Below are positions 41,987 to 50,084 of a stretch of 54,004 nucleotides of DNA, one piece after another (within the stretch, counting starts at the first letter, position 1; every line of letters starts with the position of its first letter). The notes beneath the pieces were generated by a model. The model ran no database searches, had not been told where the DNA came from, and saw only the letters and a program-made list of their open reading frames with translations. Source of the stretch: SCQX01 sp035720945. GTDB lineage: Bacteria > Pseudomonadota > Gammaproteobacteria > Burkholderiales > Burkholderiaceae_B. The position numbers and the translations under genes were made by a program. The DNA is taken from NCBI GenBank assembly GCA_035720945.1, contig DASTNK010000149.1, positions 1-54,004 on the forward strand, written 5' to 3'.

Positions 41987-42565
41987 CTACTCGCGCCTGG
42001 CCTGCCGGGGAGAGACATACCACTGCGGGTAGAATTCTTTCGCCACCGGCCCGTCGACGCGCAAAGCGTGACAACCATCGAGCTGGAACGGGCGTTTCGC
42101 GCCTGGCTGGGCGGGTTGCGTAGCCGCCAGACGGCGCTGGCGGGCCATGGACTGGATCGCCACGGTGGGCAGAACATAAGACAATTCAGTGAGGTGCGTG
42201 CAACCCGCCGTGCGACCAAAGCGTTCTTTCACCGTCTGGCGGAAATTGCGCAACAGGTTCATGCCGACCAGATCGTTGTAATCAGGCGCGATGGCGGTGC
42301 AATGCGGCCCGTAAGGTGCCGCATCATAAGCGGCGGTCGCCGCGGTGATGGAGAAATCGTCGTTGATGGTGACGCGCAAATGCATGTGGTGCACCGGGTC
42401 GCCCGCCCGATGCGTGGAACCATCGGCCCCGGGGAAGTCGTAGGCCTTGGTGTCGATGAGTTCTGCTTCGAGATCCCACTGCCCGTCGTCCCGGGCAAAC
42501 GCCTGCACGCGTATGGACCGCGTATGCAGTGGTTCACGAGAAGTATCAGGGGGCGGCAAGGGCAT
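41987..42565 (-). CDS. DUF2889 family protein
   Basis: A 192-residue protein of the DUF2889 family: MPLPPPDTSREPLHTRSIRVQAFARDDGQWDLEAELIDTKAYDF, then HHMHLRVTINDDFSI and GMNLLRNFRQTVKERFGRTAGCTHLTELS. The family has no known function but is often next to sucCD in Burkholderiales. I choose the ATG at 42565 because family members begin at MPLPPP. A TTG at 42586 is possible, and neither has a clear ribosome site. A TATACT box at 42608-42613 may be its -10. Confidence 0.9.
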   Translation of the reverse strand: MPLPPPDTSREPLHTRSIRVQAFARDDGQWDLEAELIDTKAYDFPGADGSTHRAGDPVHHMHLRVTINDDFSITAATAAYDAAPYGPHCTAIAPDYNDLVGMNLLRNFRQTVKERFGRTAGCTHLTELSYVLPTVAIQSMARQRRLAATQPAQPGAKRPFQLDGCHALRVDGPVAKEFYPQWYVSPRQARRE

Positions 42566-42607
42566 GTGCGGGGGAAAAGCGAGCAACTTGGGCGCTAAAA
42601 CCCATCA

Positions 42608-42613
42608 AGTATA
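42608..42613 (-). promoter_or_regulatory. -10 box candidate for the DUF2889-sucCD genes
   Basis: TATACT on the minus strand, 43 bases before the DUF2889 ATG, giving a leader of about 36 bases. No convincing -35 box is seen at 16-18 bases, so this is tentative. Confidence 0.35.
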
Positions 42614-42768
42614 GCGCACGCGGCGCGGGCCCGTGCACCGCCCAGGCCGGTTTCCCCAGCCTGGCATCCCCCGCCGCGTTCCAGGCAAAACCCGTCCAGA
42701 GGGAACCGGGTCACCGGGAAACCCCGGCTCCCGGCAATCCGTTTGGACGACTTGGCCCGGCGCGTGAA

Positions 42769-45066
42769 TCAGGCCGCCTCGCGCAGCACCTTGGCGGCGT
42801 CGACCATCGCGACCAGGGCCGCCTCGGTTTCCGGCCAGGCACGGGTCTTCAGCCCACAATCCGGATTGACCCACAGGCGCTCCGGCGGCAGACGCCCCGC
42901 CGCCTTGCGGATCAGATCGACCATCCAGTCCACATTGGGCACGTTGGGAGAGTGAATATCGTAGACGCCTGGCCCGATATCGTTGGGATAACGGAAATCC
43001 TCGAACGCGCCCAGCAACTCCATGTTCGAGCGTGACGTCTCGATCGTGATGACGTCGGCATCCATGGCCGCGATGGCCTCGATGATGTCGTTGAATTCCG
43101 AATAGCACATATGCGTGTGGATCTGCGTGTCGTCCCTGACTCCCGATGTCGAAAGACGGAAGCAATCCACCGCCCAGGCCAGGTACGTCGCCCAGTCACC
43201 GCGCCGCAGCGGCAGTCCCTCGCGGAACGCCGGTTCATCGATCTGGATGACGCGGATGCCGGCGGACTCCAGATCCACCACCTCATCGCGCAACGCCAGA
43301 GCCAGCTGCGCGCAGGTGGCCTGACGGGGTTGGTCATCCCGCACGAACGACCATTGGAGGATCGTCACCGGCCCGGTGAGCATGCCCTTCACGGGTTTGT
43401 CGGTCAGCGACTGGGCGTATGCCGTCCAGGCCACTGTCATGGGGGCCGGCCGCGACACATCCCCGAAAATGATGGGCGGCTTGACGCAGCGCGAGCCGTA
43501 GCTTTGCACCCAGCCATTGCGGGTGAACGCGAAACCCGCCAGCAACTCGCCGAAGTATTCGACCATGTCGTTGCGCTCGGGCTCGCCATGCACCAGCACG
43601 TCCAGCCCGATTTTTTCCTGGAAGCGGATGACATGCTCGATTTCAGCGCGGATGGCTTTCTCATAGCCGGCATCGGTCAGCGAGCCGGCCTTCCAATCGC
43701 GACGCAAGGCACGGATCTCATTGGTCTGGGGAAACGAGCCGATCGTGGTGGTGGGATAGGTCGGCAGGCCAAGCGCCTGGTGCTGCGATTCGATGCGTCG
43801 CTCGAATGGCGCCCGTTCCCGACCCACCGCCGCCGCGTCCCGCGCGCGATTCCGCACCACCGTGTTGTGTGTGCGGGGCGAGACGCGCCGAGCCTCGAGC
43901 GCGGCGCGCTGCGCCGCCAGGGCGGCCTGAACCTCGGAGCTCGCAGTGCCATCCAGCGCGGCGGCCAGCCAGGCCAGTTCATCGAGCTTCTGGACCGCGA
44001 ACGACAGCCAACCGCGCAGTTCGGCATCCAGCTCGGTTTCACCCTCGAGCGTGACCGGAACATGCTGCAGCGAGCAGGACGGCGCCAACCACAGACGGTC
44101 CCCAAGCCGCGCTTTGGCCGGCGCCAACACGGCCAGCGCCCGGTCGAGGTCGGTGCGCCAGATGTTGCGACCGTCGATGATCCCCGCGGACAGCACTTGA
44201 TCGGACCGCAACACTGCCAGCACGTCGTCCAGTTGGTCCGGAGCGCGGACCAGATCCACGTGCAGCCCCTGCACCGGCAAATCCTTCAGCACGGACAGAT
44301 TGTCGCCCAACGCGCCGAAATAGGTTGCCAACAGGATGTCCAGCCCGGAACCGGCCAACTTGCCGTAGACCCGGGCGAAAGCCTGTTTCCAGTCATCTGG
44401 CAAGTCAAGCACCAGGATGGGCTCGTCGATCTGCACCCACTGCACACCCATGTCTTTCAAGCGCCGCAGAATCTGCCCATACACCGGCAGCAGATTCGCC
44501 AGCAACGCCAGCTTGCGCGCATCACCCGGGCCGTCGGAGAACGCATCGCCCTTGCCCAGCCATAGCCAGGTCAGCGGGCCGGGAATCACTGGCTTGACCT
44601 GCAGGCCCTGTGCCTGAGCCTGGGCCACCTGCTCGAATAGTGTCTCGCGCGCGATACGGTAGGCCTGTCCCGGCACCAGTTCGGGCACGATGTAGTGGTA
44701 ATTGGTGTCGAACCACTTCGTCATCTCGCAGGCCGCGGCGGGCCTACCGGTGGGTGCCCGCCCGCGGGCCATGCGGAACAACGTGTCCAGGCCGACGGAC
44801 TCGTCGTGGGGTTGGCCGAAACGTGCCGGCACCGCACCCAGCAACGTGGTCCATTCAAGAATCTGGTCGTACCAGGCGAAATCGCCCGCCGGGACGAATG
44901 CCATGCCCGTGTCAGCCTGCCGCGCCCAATGGCGGGCCCGCAGATCGCGCCCCGTGTCGAGCAACGCATCGACGTCCTGGCGACCGGCCCAATACGCCTC
45001 GAGGGCGCGTTTCAGTTCACGCTGGGCACCGATGCGTGGGAAACCAAGATTATGAATAACAGTCAT
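42769..45066 (-). CDS. metE: cobalamin-independent methionine synthase
   Basis: MetE transfers a methyl group from 5-methyltetrahydropteroyltriglutamate to homocysteine without B12. The 765-residue protein has the N-terminal half starting MTVIHNLGFPRIGAQRELKRALEAYW and the catalytic C-terminal half with TTTIGSFPQTNEIR, VLVHGEPERNDMVEYFGE, IHTHMCYSEFNDII (zinc His and Cys) and WVNPDCGLKTR (zinc Cys). Full length for the family. It is divergent from metR, and the 180-base AT-rich gap carries MetR-like sites. No cobalamin riboswitch is present upstream. Confidence 0.98.
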   Translation of the reverse strand: MTVIHNLGFPRIGAQRELKRALEAYWAGRQDVDALLDTGRDLRARHWARQADTGMAFVPAGDFAWYDQILEWTTLLGAVPARFGQPHDESVGLDTLFRMARGRAPTGRPAAACEMTKWFDTNYHYIVPELVPGQAYRIARETLFEQVAQAQAQGLQVKPVIPGPLTWLWLGKGDAFSDGPGDARKLALLANLLPVYGQILRRLKDMGVQWVQIDEPILVLDLPDDWKQAFARVYGKLAGSGLDILLATYFGALGDNLSVLKDLPVQGLHVDLVRAPDQLDDVLAVLRSDQVLSAGIIDGRNIWRTDLDRALAVLAPAKARLGDRLWLAPSCSLQHVPVTLEGETELDAELRGWLSFAVQKLDELAWLAAALDGTASSEVQAALAAQRAALEARRVSPRTHNTVVRNRARDAAAVGRERAPFERRIESQHQALGLPTYPTTTIGSFPQTNEIRALRRDWKAGSLTDAGYEKAIRAEIEHVIRFQEKIGLDVLVHGEPERNDMVEYFGELLAGFAFTRNGWVQSYGSRCVKPPIIFGDVSRPAPMTVAWTAYAQSLTDKPVKGMLTGPVTILQWSFVRDDQPRQATCAQLALALRDEVVDLESAGIRVIQIDEPAFREGLPLRRGDWATYLAWAVDCFRLSTSGVRDDTQIHTHMCYSEFNDIIEAIAAMDADVITIETSRSNMELLGAFEDFRYPNDIGPGVYDIHSPNVPNVDWMVDLIRKAAGRLPPERLWVNPDCGLKTRAWPETEAALVAMVDAAKVLREAA

Positions 45067-45125
45067 TTTATTTTCGAATCACAGAGATTGATCACAACGC
45101 CGTCCATTGTGCCCCGGTTCATTCA

Positions 45126-45138
45126 TGATAAAAAATCA
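45126..45138. promoter_or_regulatory. MetR-like binding site 1 (metE-metR gap)
   Basis: TGAT-N5-ATCA, a perfect dyad of the same 13-base length as the MetR consensus TGAA-N5-TTCA, with one mismatch in each arm. It is centred 31 bases (about three helical turns) from site 2, nearer metE. Confidence 0.5.
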
Positions 45139-45156
45139 AATTGAACATTCATAAAA

Positions 45157-45169
45157 TGAGAATTTTTCA
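45157..45169. promoter_or_regulatory. MetR-like binding site 2 (metE-metR gap)
   Basis: TGAG-N5-TTCA matches the MetR consensus TGAA-N5-TTCA with one mismatch. It lies directly before a perfect TATAAT at 45170-45175 on the plus (metR) strand, so binding here could both activate metE and repress metR. Confidence 0.6.
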
Positions 45170-45246
45170 TATAATTATGGAAATATGATTTTTCCTGTCC
45201 GCGGATCAAAACTCGTCTCTCCGCACTGCCTCGCATCTGCCACCCC

Positions 45247-46197
45247 ATGCTCGAAATCCGACACCTGGAAACCCTCACCGCCATACGTGAAACCGGCAGC
45301 CTGCAAGAGGCCGCCGAGCAGCTGCACGTCACCCAGTCGGCGCTCTCGCATCAATTGCGCGACCTGGAGGTGCGGCTCAAGACGCCCTTGCTGAATCGCC
45401 GCACCCGGCCCGCCCGCCTGACAACCGCCGCCCTGCGTATCCTCACGCTGGCTGATGACGTCCTGCCCCGGCTGAGGGCGACCGAGCATGAAATCCAGCG
45501 CCTGGCGGCCGGCCGCACCGGGCGCCTGCACTTGGCCATTGAATGCCATTCCTGCTTCCAATGGCTGATGCCGGCGCTGGACGCATTCAGGCAGGGCTGG
45601 CCCGATGTGGCCCTTGATCTCTCGGCCGCGTTCTCATCCGCGCCGCAGTCGGCATTGCTGCGAGGCGACCTGGATGTCGTCATCACGTCCGACCCGCAGA
45701 CGACGGAAGCGGTGGAGTACTCGCCGCTGTTCAGCTACGAACTCGTGCTGGCGGTATCGTCCACCAGTCCACTGGCCCGCCATGCCTACATAGAACCAGA
45801 ACAACTCGCTGACCAAGTGCTGATCACATACCCCGTGGACAAGCAACGGCTGGATGTCTATACGGCATTCCTGGATCCGGCGGGGGTAGAGCCAGCGGCG
45901 ATACGCAAGGCTGAGTTGACCCCGATGATCGTGCAACTGGTGGCCAGCCATCGCGGGGTGGCCGCCCTGCCCAACTGGACACTGACCGAATACCTGGGAC
46001 AGGGCTGGCTGCGCATCTGCCGCCTGGGCAAGACCGGTGTTTGGCGCACCTTGTACGCGGCGGTGCGCGTGGAAGACGCCGATGCGCCCTACCTGCATGC
46101 GTTTCTCGATCAGGCGCGCACCACTTGCTTCGCCACGCTGGATGGCATCAAGCAAGCTGACGGCTCGCCCACACCCGGAACACTCCGGCAACGATAG
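45247..46197 (+). CDS. metR: LysR-family regulator of methionine synthesis MetR
   Basis: MetR activates metE using homocysteine as co-inducer. The 316-residue protein has a LysR helix-turn-helix (GSLQEAAEQLHVTQSALSHQLRDLEVRL, residues about 17-44) and a MetR-type effector domain (LHLAIECHSCFQWLMPALDAFR), whose ECHSC..WL segment is characteristic of MetR. It is divergent from metE. Its last 88 bases overlap the 3' end of the convergent cysG-like gene. Confidence 0.96.
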   Translation: MLEIRHLETLTAIRETGSLQEAAEQLHVTQSALSHQLRDLEVRLKTPLLNRRTRPARLTTAALRILTLADDVLPRLRATEHEIQRLAAGRTGRLHLAIECHSCFQWLMPALDAFRQGWPDVALDLSAAFSSAPQSALLRGDLDVVITSDPQTTEAVEYSPLFSYELVLAVSSTSPLARHAYIEPEQLADQVLITYPVDKQRLDVYTAFLDPAGVEPAAIRKAELTPMIVQLVASHRGVAALPNWTLTEYLGQGWLRICRLGKTGVWRTLYAAVRVEDADAPYLHAFLDQARTTCFATLDGIKQADGSPTPGTLRQR

Positions 46198-47162
46198 CCC
46201 CGCTCTTGCAATACCCCAAGCAAGGCGTCGGGCACTCCCTGCCGACCACAGAACAAGTACACCACGCGAGCCCCCTCGCGCACTTGCTCCAGCGCCTCCA
46301 GCAACGGGGATTCGTCGATGGCGGACACCTCTCCGCTCGTGGCATGGCGGGTGGCGTCCCGGCGCGCCAGATCGAGCACCGCCGGATCGGGAAGCGGTTC
46401 ATGCAGCACCACGTCAGCGGCACCGAGTTCGCGTAATCCCCTGAGTGTCAGCAGATCCGAGTCTCCGGGCCCCACATCAACGAAGCTTATCAACCCCTGG
46501 GCCTGCCGCTCGCCACGCAACCCCTCTTCCAGACAGCGGCGGGCGTCTTCGTATCCCCCATCCATCACACCATCCGTGCCGTGCTCAACCAGATGTGACG
46601 CCACAGGACCATCAAACATCCAGTCATAGAAACGGCGGCGTTCGCTCACATCGGGATACCGGGCGCGGATCCGTGTCCGGTACAGCCGCGCCAGCTCCGC
46701 CTGCCTTGCCAGGGCGGGATCGAGCAAGCCCTCGAGCCTCTCGCGCAGTCGACGCGCCAGTACGGGCGCCACGCCTGACGACGACACGGCCACCACCAAC
46801 GGCGAACGATCAACGATGGCGGGTACGTGAAAGCTGGAAAGCGCCGGATCATCGACCACGTTGACCCAAAGCCCGCGTCGACCCGCATCCCGGGCCACAT
46901 CGGTATTGATGGGGCGACTGCCCGTCGCCGCCACGACCAGACACTGGCCTTCCAGCCATTGATCCCGATAAGCGCCGGGTAAATGCCGCACCGCCCCGCG
47001 TTCGGCCAGCAAACGCAGAGGCTCGCATAGATCCGGCGCACCGACATGGACACACGCCCTCGCTGCCATGAGCAACGTCACCTTGCGCCACGCCACGGAA
47101 CCGCCGCCCACGACCAACACATTGCGGTCCTGGACATCGCTGAACATCGGAAACAATCTCAT
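46110..47162 (-). CDS. cysG: CysG-type siroheme synthase with a shortened, degenerate methyltransferase half
   Basis: The N-terminal half (residues 1 to about 215) is a complete precorrin-2 dehydrogenase/sirohydrochlorin ferrochelatase. It has NVLVVGGGSVAWRKV, NVVDDPALSSFHVPAIVDRSPLVVAVSSSG (catalytic Asp about 104-105, Ser128) and ERRRFYDWMFDGPVA. The C-terminal part starts like a SUMT domain (LISFVDVGPGDSDLLTLRGL, ADVVLHEPL, DLARRDA) but is only about 125 of 240 residues and lacks a normal KGGDPFIFGR loop. It is therefore unlikely to methylate; a separate cobA at 53140 would supply that step. The start at 47162 begins the homology. It is divergent from nirB, with its own sigma-54 promoter. 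Confidence 0.9.
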   Translation of the reverse strand: MRLFPMFSDVQDRNVLVVGGGSVAWRKVTLLMAARACVHVGAPDLCEPLRLLAERGAVRHLPGAYRDQWLEGQCLVVAATGSRPINTDVARDAGRRGLWVNVVDDPALSSFHVPAIVDRSPLVVAVSSSGVAPVLARRLRERLEGLLDPALARQAELARLYRTRIRARYPDVSERRRFYDWMFDGPVASHLVEHGTDGVMDGGYEDARRCLEEGLRGERQAQGLISFVDVGPGDSDLLTLRGLRELGAADVVLHEPLPDPAVLDLARRDATRHATSGEVSAIDESPLLEALEQVREGARVVYLFCGRQGVPDALLGVLQERGYRCRSVPGVGEPSACLMPSSVAKQVVRA

Positions 47163-47230
47163 GGGTATTCCCCTGGCTTGCACGAAAGCCGGTCGTGCCC
47201 GTTCGTGTCCGACCAGGACACGCCACAGTC

Positions 47231-47306
47231 TTAAGGATTCTCCGAACAGGTCAGCGCACCGCATGCATCTGCGACTTGTCGCCAGCCTTGCTCAAAGAAT
47301 CCTTAA
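47231..47306. repeat. long-spaced 11-base inverted repeat upstream of cysG
   Basis: TTAAGGATTCT (47231-47241) and its exact complement AGAATCCTTAA (47296-47306) stand 54 bases apart, about 65 bases arm to arm (near six helical turns). One arm abuts the -12 box of the cysG sigma-54 promoter and the other lies in the expected leader. Because the start point falls at the edge of the outer arm, it is better explained as a DNA site than as an RNA hairpin. Confidence 0.55.
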
Positions 47307-47322
47307 AGCAAAGTCCGTGCCC
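47307..47322 (-). promoter_or_regulatory. sigma-54 promoter of cysG
   Basis: On the minus strand GGGCAC-N5-TTGCT fits the -24/-12 consensus TGGCAC-N5-TTGCT with one mismatch and exact spacing. The expected start is near 47296, about 134 bases before the cysG ATG. It faces away from the nirB sigma-54 promoter 220 bases off. Confidence 0.75.
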
Positions 47323-47442
47323 AACACCGGGAACTCCGCGCCAGGCCTGCCACGGTCTCGCCACCGCCGTTGCCCGCCTCGGCGCCATCGACCTGGCACG
47401 GCTTGATATTTCATGCGATTCAACCCCGGCCCCAGGCGGTCG

Positions 47443-47457
47443 GCACCCGAACGGTGC
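47443..47457. promoter_or_regulatory. NtrC-type enhancer site 1
   Basis: GCACC-N5-GGTGC, a perfect match to the NtrC dyad. Its centre is about 117 bases before the expected nirB start and about 153 before the cysG start, both usual enhancer distances. Confidence 0.75.
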
Positions 47458-47483
47458 GCGGCGGGAACCATGACGGGGCACGC

Positions 47484-47498
47484 GCACCGATAACGTGC
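47484..47498. promoter_or_regulatory. NtrC-type enhancer site 2
   Basis: GCACC-N5-CGTGC keeps the GCAC...GTGC ends of the NtrC dyad. It is centred 41 bases (about four helical turns) from site 1, the geometry needed for NtrC oligomer formation on one face of the DNA. Confidence 0.65.
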
Positions 47499-47541
47499 AC
47501 TGCGAACCGCAAACGCACCGCGGCACACGGGACTGACGACC

Positions 47542-47557
47542 TGGCACGCGGTTTGCT
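47542..47557 (+). promoter_or_regulatory. sigma-54 promoter of nirB-nirD-nasA-cobA
   Basis: TGGCAC-N5-TTGCT is an exact match to the -24/-12 consensus, with GG and GC dinucleotides at the right spacing. The expected start is near 47568, about 73 bases before the nirB ATG. A small hairpin (CCTCTC/GAGAGG, 47561-47577) straddles the start point. The 478-base cysG-nirB gap holds this promoter, the opposite one, the two NtrC dyads and the inverted repeat; I see no gene in it. Confidence 0.85.
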
Positions 47558-47640
47558 TTACCTCTCCTCAAGAGAGGGCGTATCGCACGGCATGAAGAAC
47601 ACACTGGCGCCCTGACCTGCACACTGAACACGGACCCGTC

Positions 47641-50073
47641 ATGAAGAAATTGAAACTCGTAGTCGTCGGCAATGGCATGGCCGGAATCAGGACGCTGGAA
47701 GAACTGCTCAAGCTGGCCCCCGACCTGTACGACGTCACAGTGTTTGGTTCTGAACCACACCCCAACTACAACCGCATCCTGTTGTCGCCCGTGCTGACGG
47801 GCGAACAGACACTACAGGACATCATCCTCAACGATCTGAACTGGTACCGCGATCATGGCATCGACCTGCGACTGGGACGAAAAGTGGTGGACATCCATCG
47901 CGCCCGCAAGGAAGTGGTGGCGGACGACGGCGGCGTTTGCGCGTACGACAGACTGCTGCTCGCGACGGGTTCGAACCCCGTGATCCTCCCCGTCGAAGGA
48001 CATGATCTCGACGGTGTCATGACGTTCCGGGACATTCAGGACGTGCATCGCATGGTGGAGGTCGCCAGCCAGCGACGGCACGCTGTGGTCATTGGAGGCG
48101 GCCTGCTTGGCCTGGAGGCCGCCAGCGGACTGGCCGCGCGGGGCATGCAGGCCTGCGTGGTGCATCTGGGAGCGAGTCTGCTCGAACGGCAACTCGATCC
48201 GGCCGCCGCGGCGTTACTGCGGGCGAACCTGGAGAACAGGGGCTTGGAATTCCTGATGGCGCACCAGACAGAAGCCATCCTCGGCACCCCGGACAACCGC
48301 GTATGCGGCATTCGATTTTCCGATGGCGGCGAACGCCCCGCGGACTTGGTCGTCATGGCGGTTGGCATACGCCCGAATACGGAACTCGCGGAACGCGCGG
48401 GGATACACACGCACCGCGGCATCATCGTCAACGACACACTTCAAACCTACGACCCGTCCATCTACGCCGTGGGCGAATGTGTCAACCACCGTGGCACGGC
48501 CTACGGTCTGGTGGCGCCGCTTTTCGAGCAGGCGAAGGTCGCCGCCAACCATCTTGCCCTGCACGGCATATCGCGCTATTCGGGCAGCGTGACTTCCACG
48601 AAGCTCAAGGTGACCGGCATCGATGTGTTCTCGGCGGGCGATTTCCTGGGCGGCGGCGATACCGAAGCCATCACCCTCGCCGACCCGACGGGCGGCGTGT
48701 ACAAAAAACTCGTCATACGTGACAACAAGCTCGTTGGCGCCTGTCTGTACGGCGATACGATCGACGGCGGCTGGTACTTTCGCCTCATCAAGGAAGCCAG
48801 GCCCATCGACGACATGCGTGACCATCTGATGCTCGGAGAGGGTTCGGCGGGCGACACGGGCCACGCCGGACAGAACAGCGTGGCGGGCATGTCGGACTCC
48901 ACCGAGGTCTGTGGCTGCAACGGCGTCTGCAAAGGCACCATCGTGAAAGCGATTCGCGAAAAGGGACTGTTCACCGTCGACGAGGTCAAGAAACACACCA
49001 AGGCGGCAAGCTCCTGCGGCTCCTGCGCGGGGTTGGTCGAACAGATACTGATCGATTGTGTGGGCGGAGCGGCCAACATCAAACCCCGCGCGGAAAAACC
49101 CGTATGCGGCTGCTCCGATTTCACGCATGGGGAAGTGCGCAAGGCGATCCACGACCATCACCTGACATCCGTGCGGCAAGCCATGGATTTCCTCGAATGG
49201 CGCAACGCCGACGGCTGCGCGACCTGTCGCCCCGCGCTGAACTACTACGTGAACTGCTCGTGGCCCGGCGAGGCCCGGGACGACGCGCAGTCACGTCTGG
49301 CCAACGAGCGCATGCATGCCAATATCCAGAAGGATGGCACCTATTCCGTGGTGCCGCGCATGTGGGGCGGTGTGACCAGCCCGGCCGAGCTGCGCCGCAT
49401 CGCCGACGTGGCCGACAAATACCAAGTGCCGATGGTGAAGGTCACCGGCGGCCAGCGCATCGATCTGCTCGGCGTGCGCAAGCAGGATCTTCCAGCCATC
49501 TGGAAAGACCTGGACATGCCGTCCGGCCACGCCTACAGCAAGGGTTTGCGCACGGTCAAGACCTGTGTGGGCAGCGAATTCTGCCGCTTCGGCACGCAGG
49601 ATTCGACGGGCATGGGCATCGCCCTGGAGAAGAATCTGGTCGGCATGAACAGTCCGCACAAGGTCAAGCTGGCCGTATCGGGCTGTCCGCGCAATTGCGC
49701 GGAATCCGGCATCAAGGATGTGGGCGTGATCGCCGTGGAGTCCGGTTGGGAAATCTACGTGGGGGGCAATGGTGGCATCAAAACCGAAGTGGCGCAATTC
49801 TTCGTCAAGGTGAAAACCCCGGAAGAAGTGCTGGAGCACACCGGAGCATTCCTGCAGCTCTACCGCGAGGAGGCATTCTATCTTGAACGCACCTGCCATT
49901 ACCTGGCCCGCGTCGGGCTCGATCACGCCAAAACGAAGGTGATCGAAGACAACGCGAACCGGGCGGCGCTGTTTCAGCGTCTGAAGTTCGCCCTGTCGTT
50001 TGAACAAGACCCCTGGACACACCGCGTGCGCGAACCCGCCGCGCGCCGTGAATTTGAAACCCTTGACGCGTGA
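47641..50073 (+). CDS. nirB: NAD(P)H nitrite reductase, large subunit
   Basis: NirB reduces nitrite to ammonium with siroheme, a [4Fe-4S] cluster and FAD. The 810-residue protein has FAD-binding KLVVVGNGMAGIRTLEEL, NAD-binding VVIGGGLLGLEAASGLAARGM, a BFD-type [2Fe-2S] region (VCGCNGVCKGTIV and SSCGSCAGL, near 425-465), and sulfite/nitrite reductase halves. The siroheme/cluster cysteines are in TCVGSEFCRFG and SGCPRNCAESG. First gene of the assimilatory operon; its stop is 11 bases before the nirD ATG. Confidence 0.98.
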   Translation: MKKLKLVVVGNGMAGIRTLEELLKLAPDLYDVTVFGSEPHPNYNRILLSPVLTGEQTLQDIILNDLNWYRDHGIDLRLGRKVVDIHRARKEVVADDGGVCAYDRLLLATGSNPVILPVEGHDLDGVMTFRDIQDVHRMVEVASQRRHAVVIGGGLLGLEAASGLAARGMQACVVHLGASLLERQLDPAAAALLRANLENRGLEFLMAHQTEAILGTPDNRVCGIRFSDGGERPADLVVMAVGIRPNTELAERAGIHTHRGIIVNDTLQTYDPSIYAVGECVNHRGTAYGLVAPLFEQAKVAANHLALHGISRYSGSVTSTKLKVTGIDVFSAGDFLGGGDTEAITLADPTGGVYKKLVIRDNKLVGACLYGDTIDGGWYFRLIKEARPIDDMRDHLMLGEGSAGDTGHAGQNSVAGMSDSTEVCGCNGVCKGTIVKAIREKGLFTVDEVKKHTKAASSCGSCAGLVEQILIDCVGGAANIKPRAEKPVCGCSDFTHGEVRKAIHDHHLTSVRQAMDFLEWRNADGCATCRPALNYYVNCSWPGEARDDAQSRLANERMHANIQKDGTYSVVPRMWGGVTSPAELRRIADVADKYQVPMVKVTGGQRIDLLGVRKQDLPAIWKDLDMPSGHAYSKGLRTVKTCVGSEFCRFGTQDSTGMGIALEKNLVGMNSPHKVKLAVSGCPRNCAESGIKDVGVIAVESGWEIYVGGNGGIKTEVAQFFVKVKTPEEVLEHTGAFLQLYREEAFYLERTCHYLARVGLDHAKTKVIEDNANRAALFQRLKFALSFEQDPWTHRVREPAARREFETLDA

Positions 50074-50084
50074 GACCCCACATC

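Noticed and set aside
42640..42760. GC-rich stem-forming sequence after metE that loosely resembles part of a cobalamin riboswitch (GGGAACCGGGT, then CCGGG)
   Set aside because: It lies at the 3' end of metE rather than upstream, is on the antisense strand, and lacks the B12-box core.
43111..44565. 484-codon open frame antisense to metE
   Set aside because: It is wholly inside metE, and its composition reflects the complementary strand of MetE codons.
47561..47577. CCTCTC/GAGAGG hairpin as an ANTAR (NasT-type) leader for nirB
   Set aside because: The expected sigma-54 start falls inside it, there is no second hairpin or terminator, and the leader is only about 73 bases.
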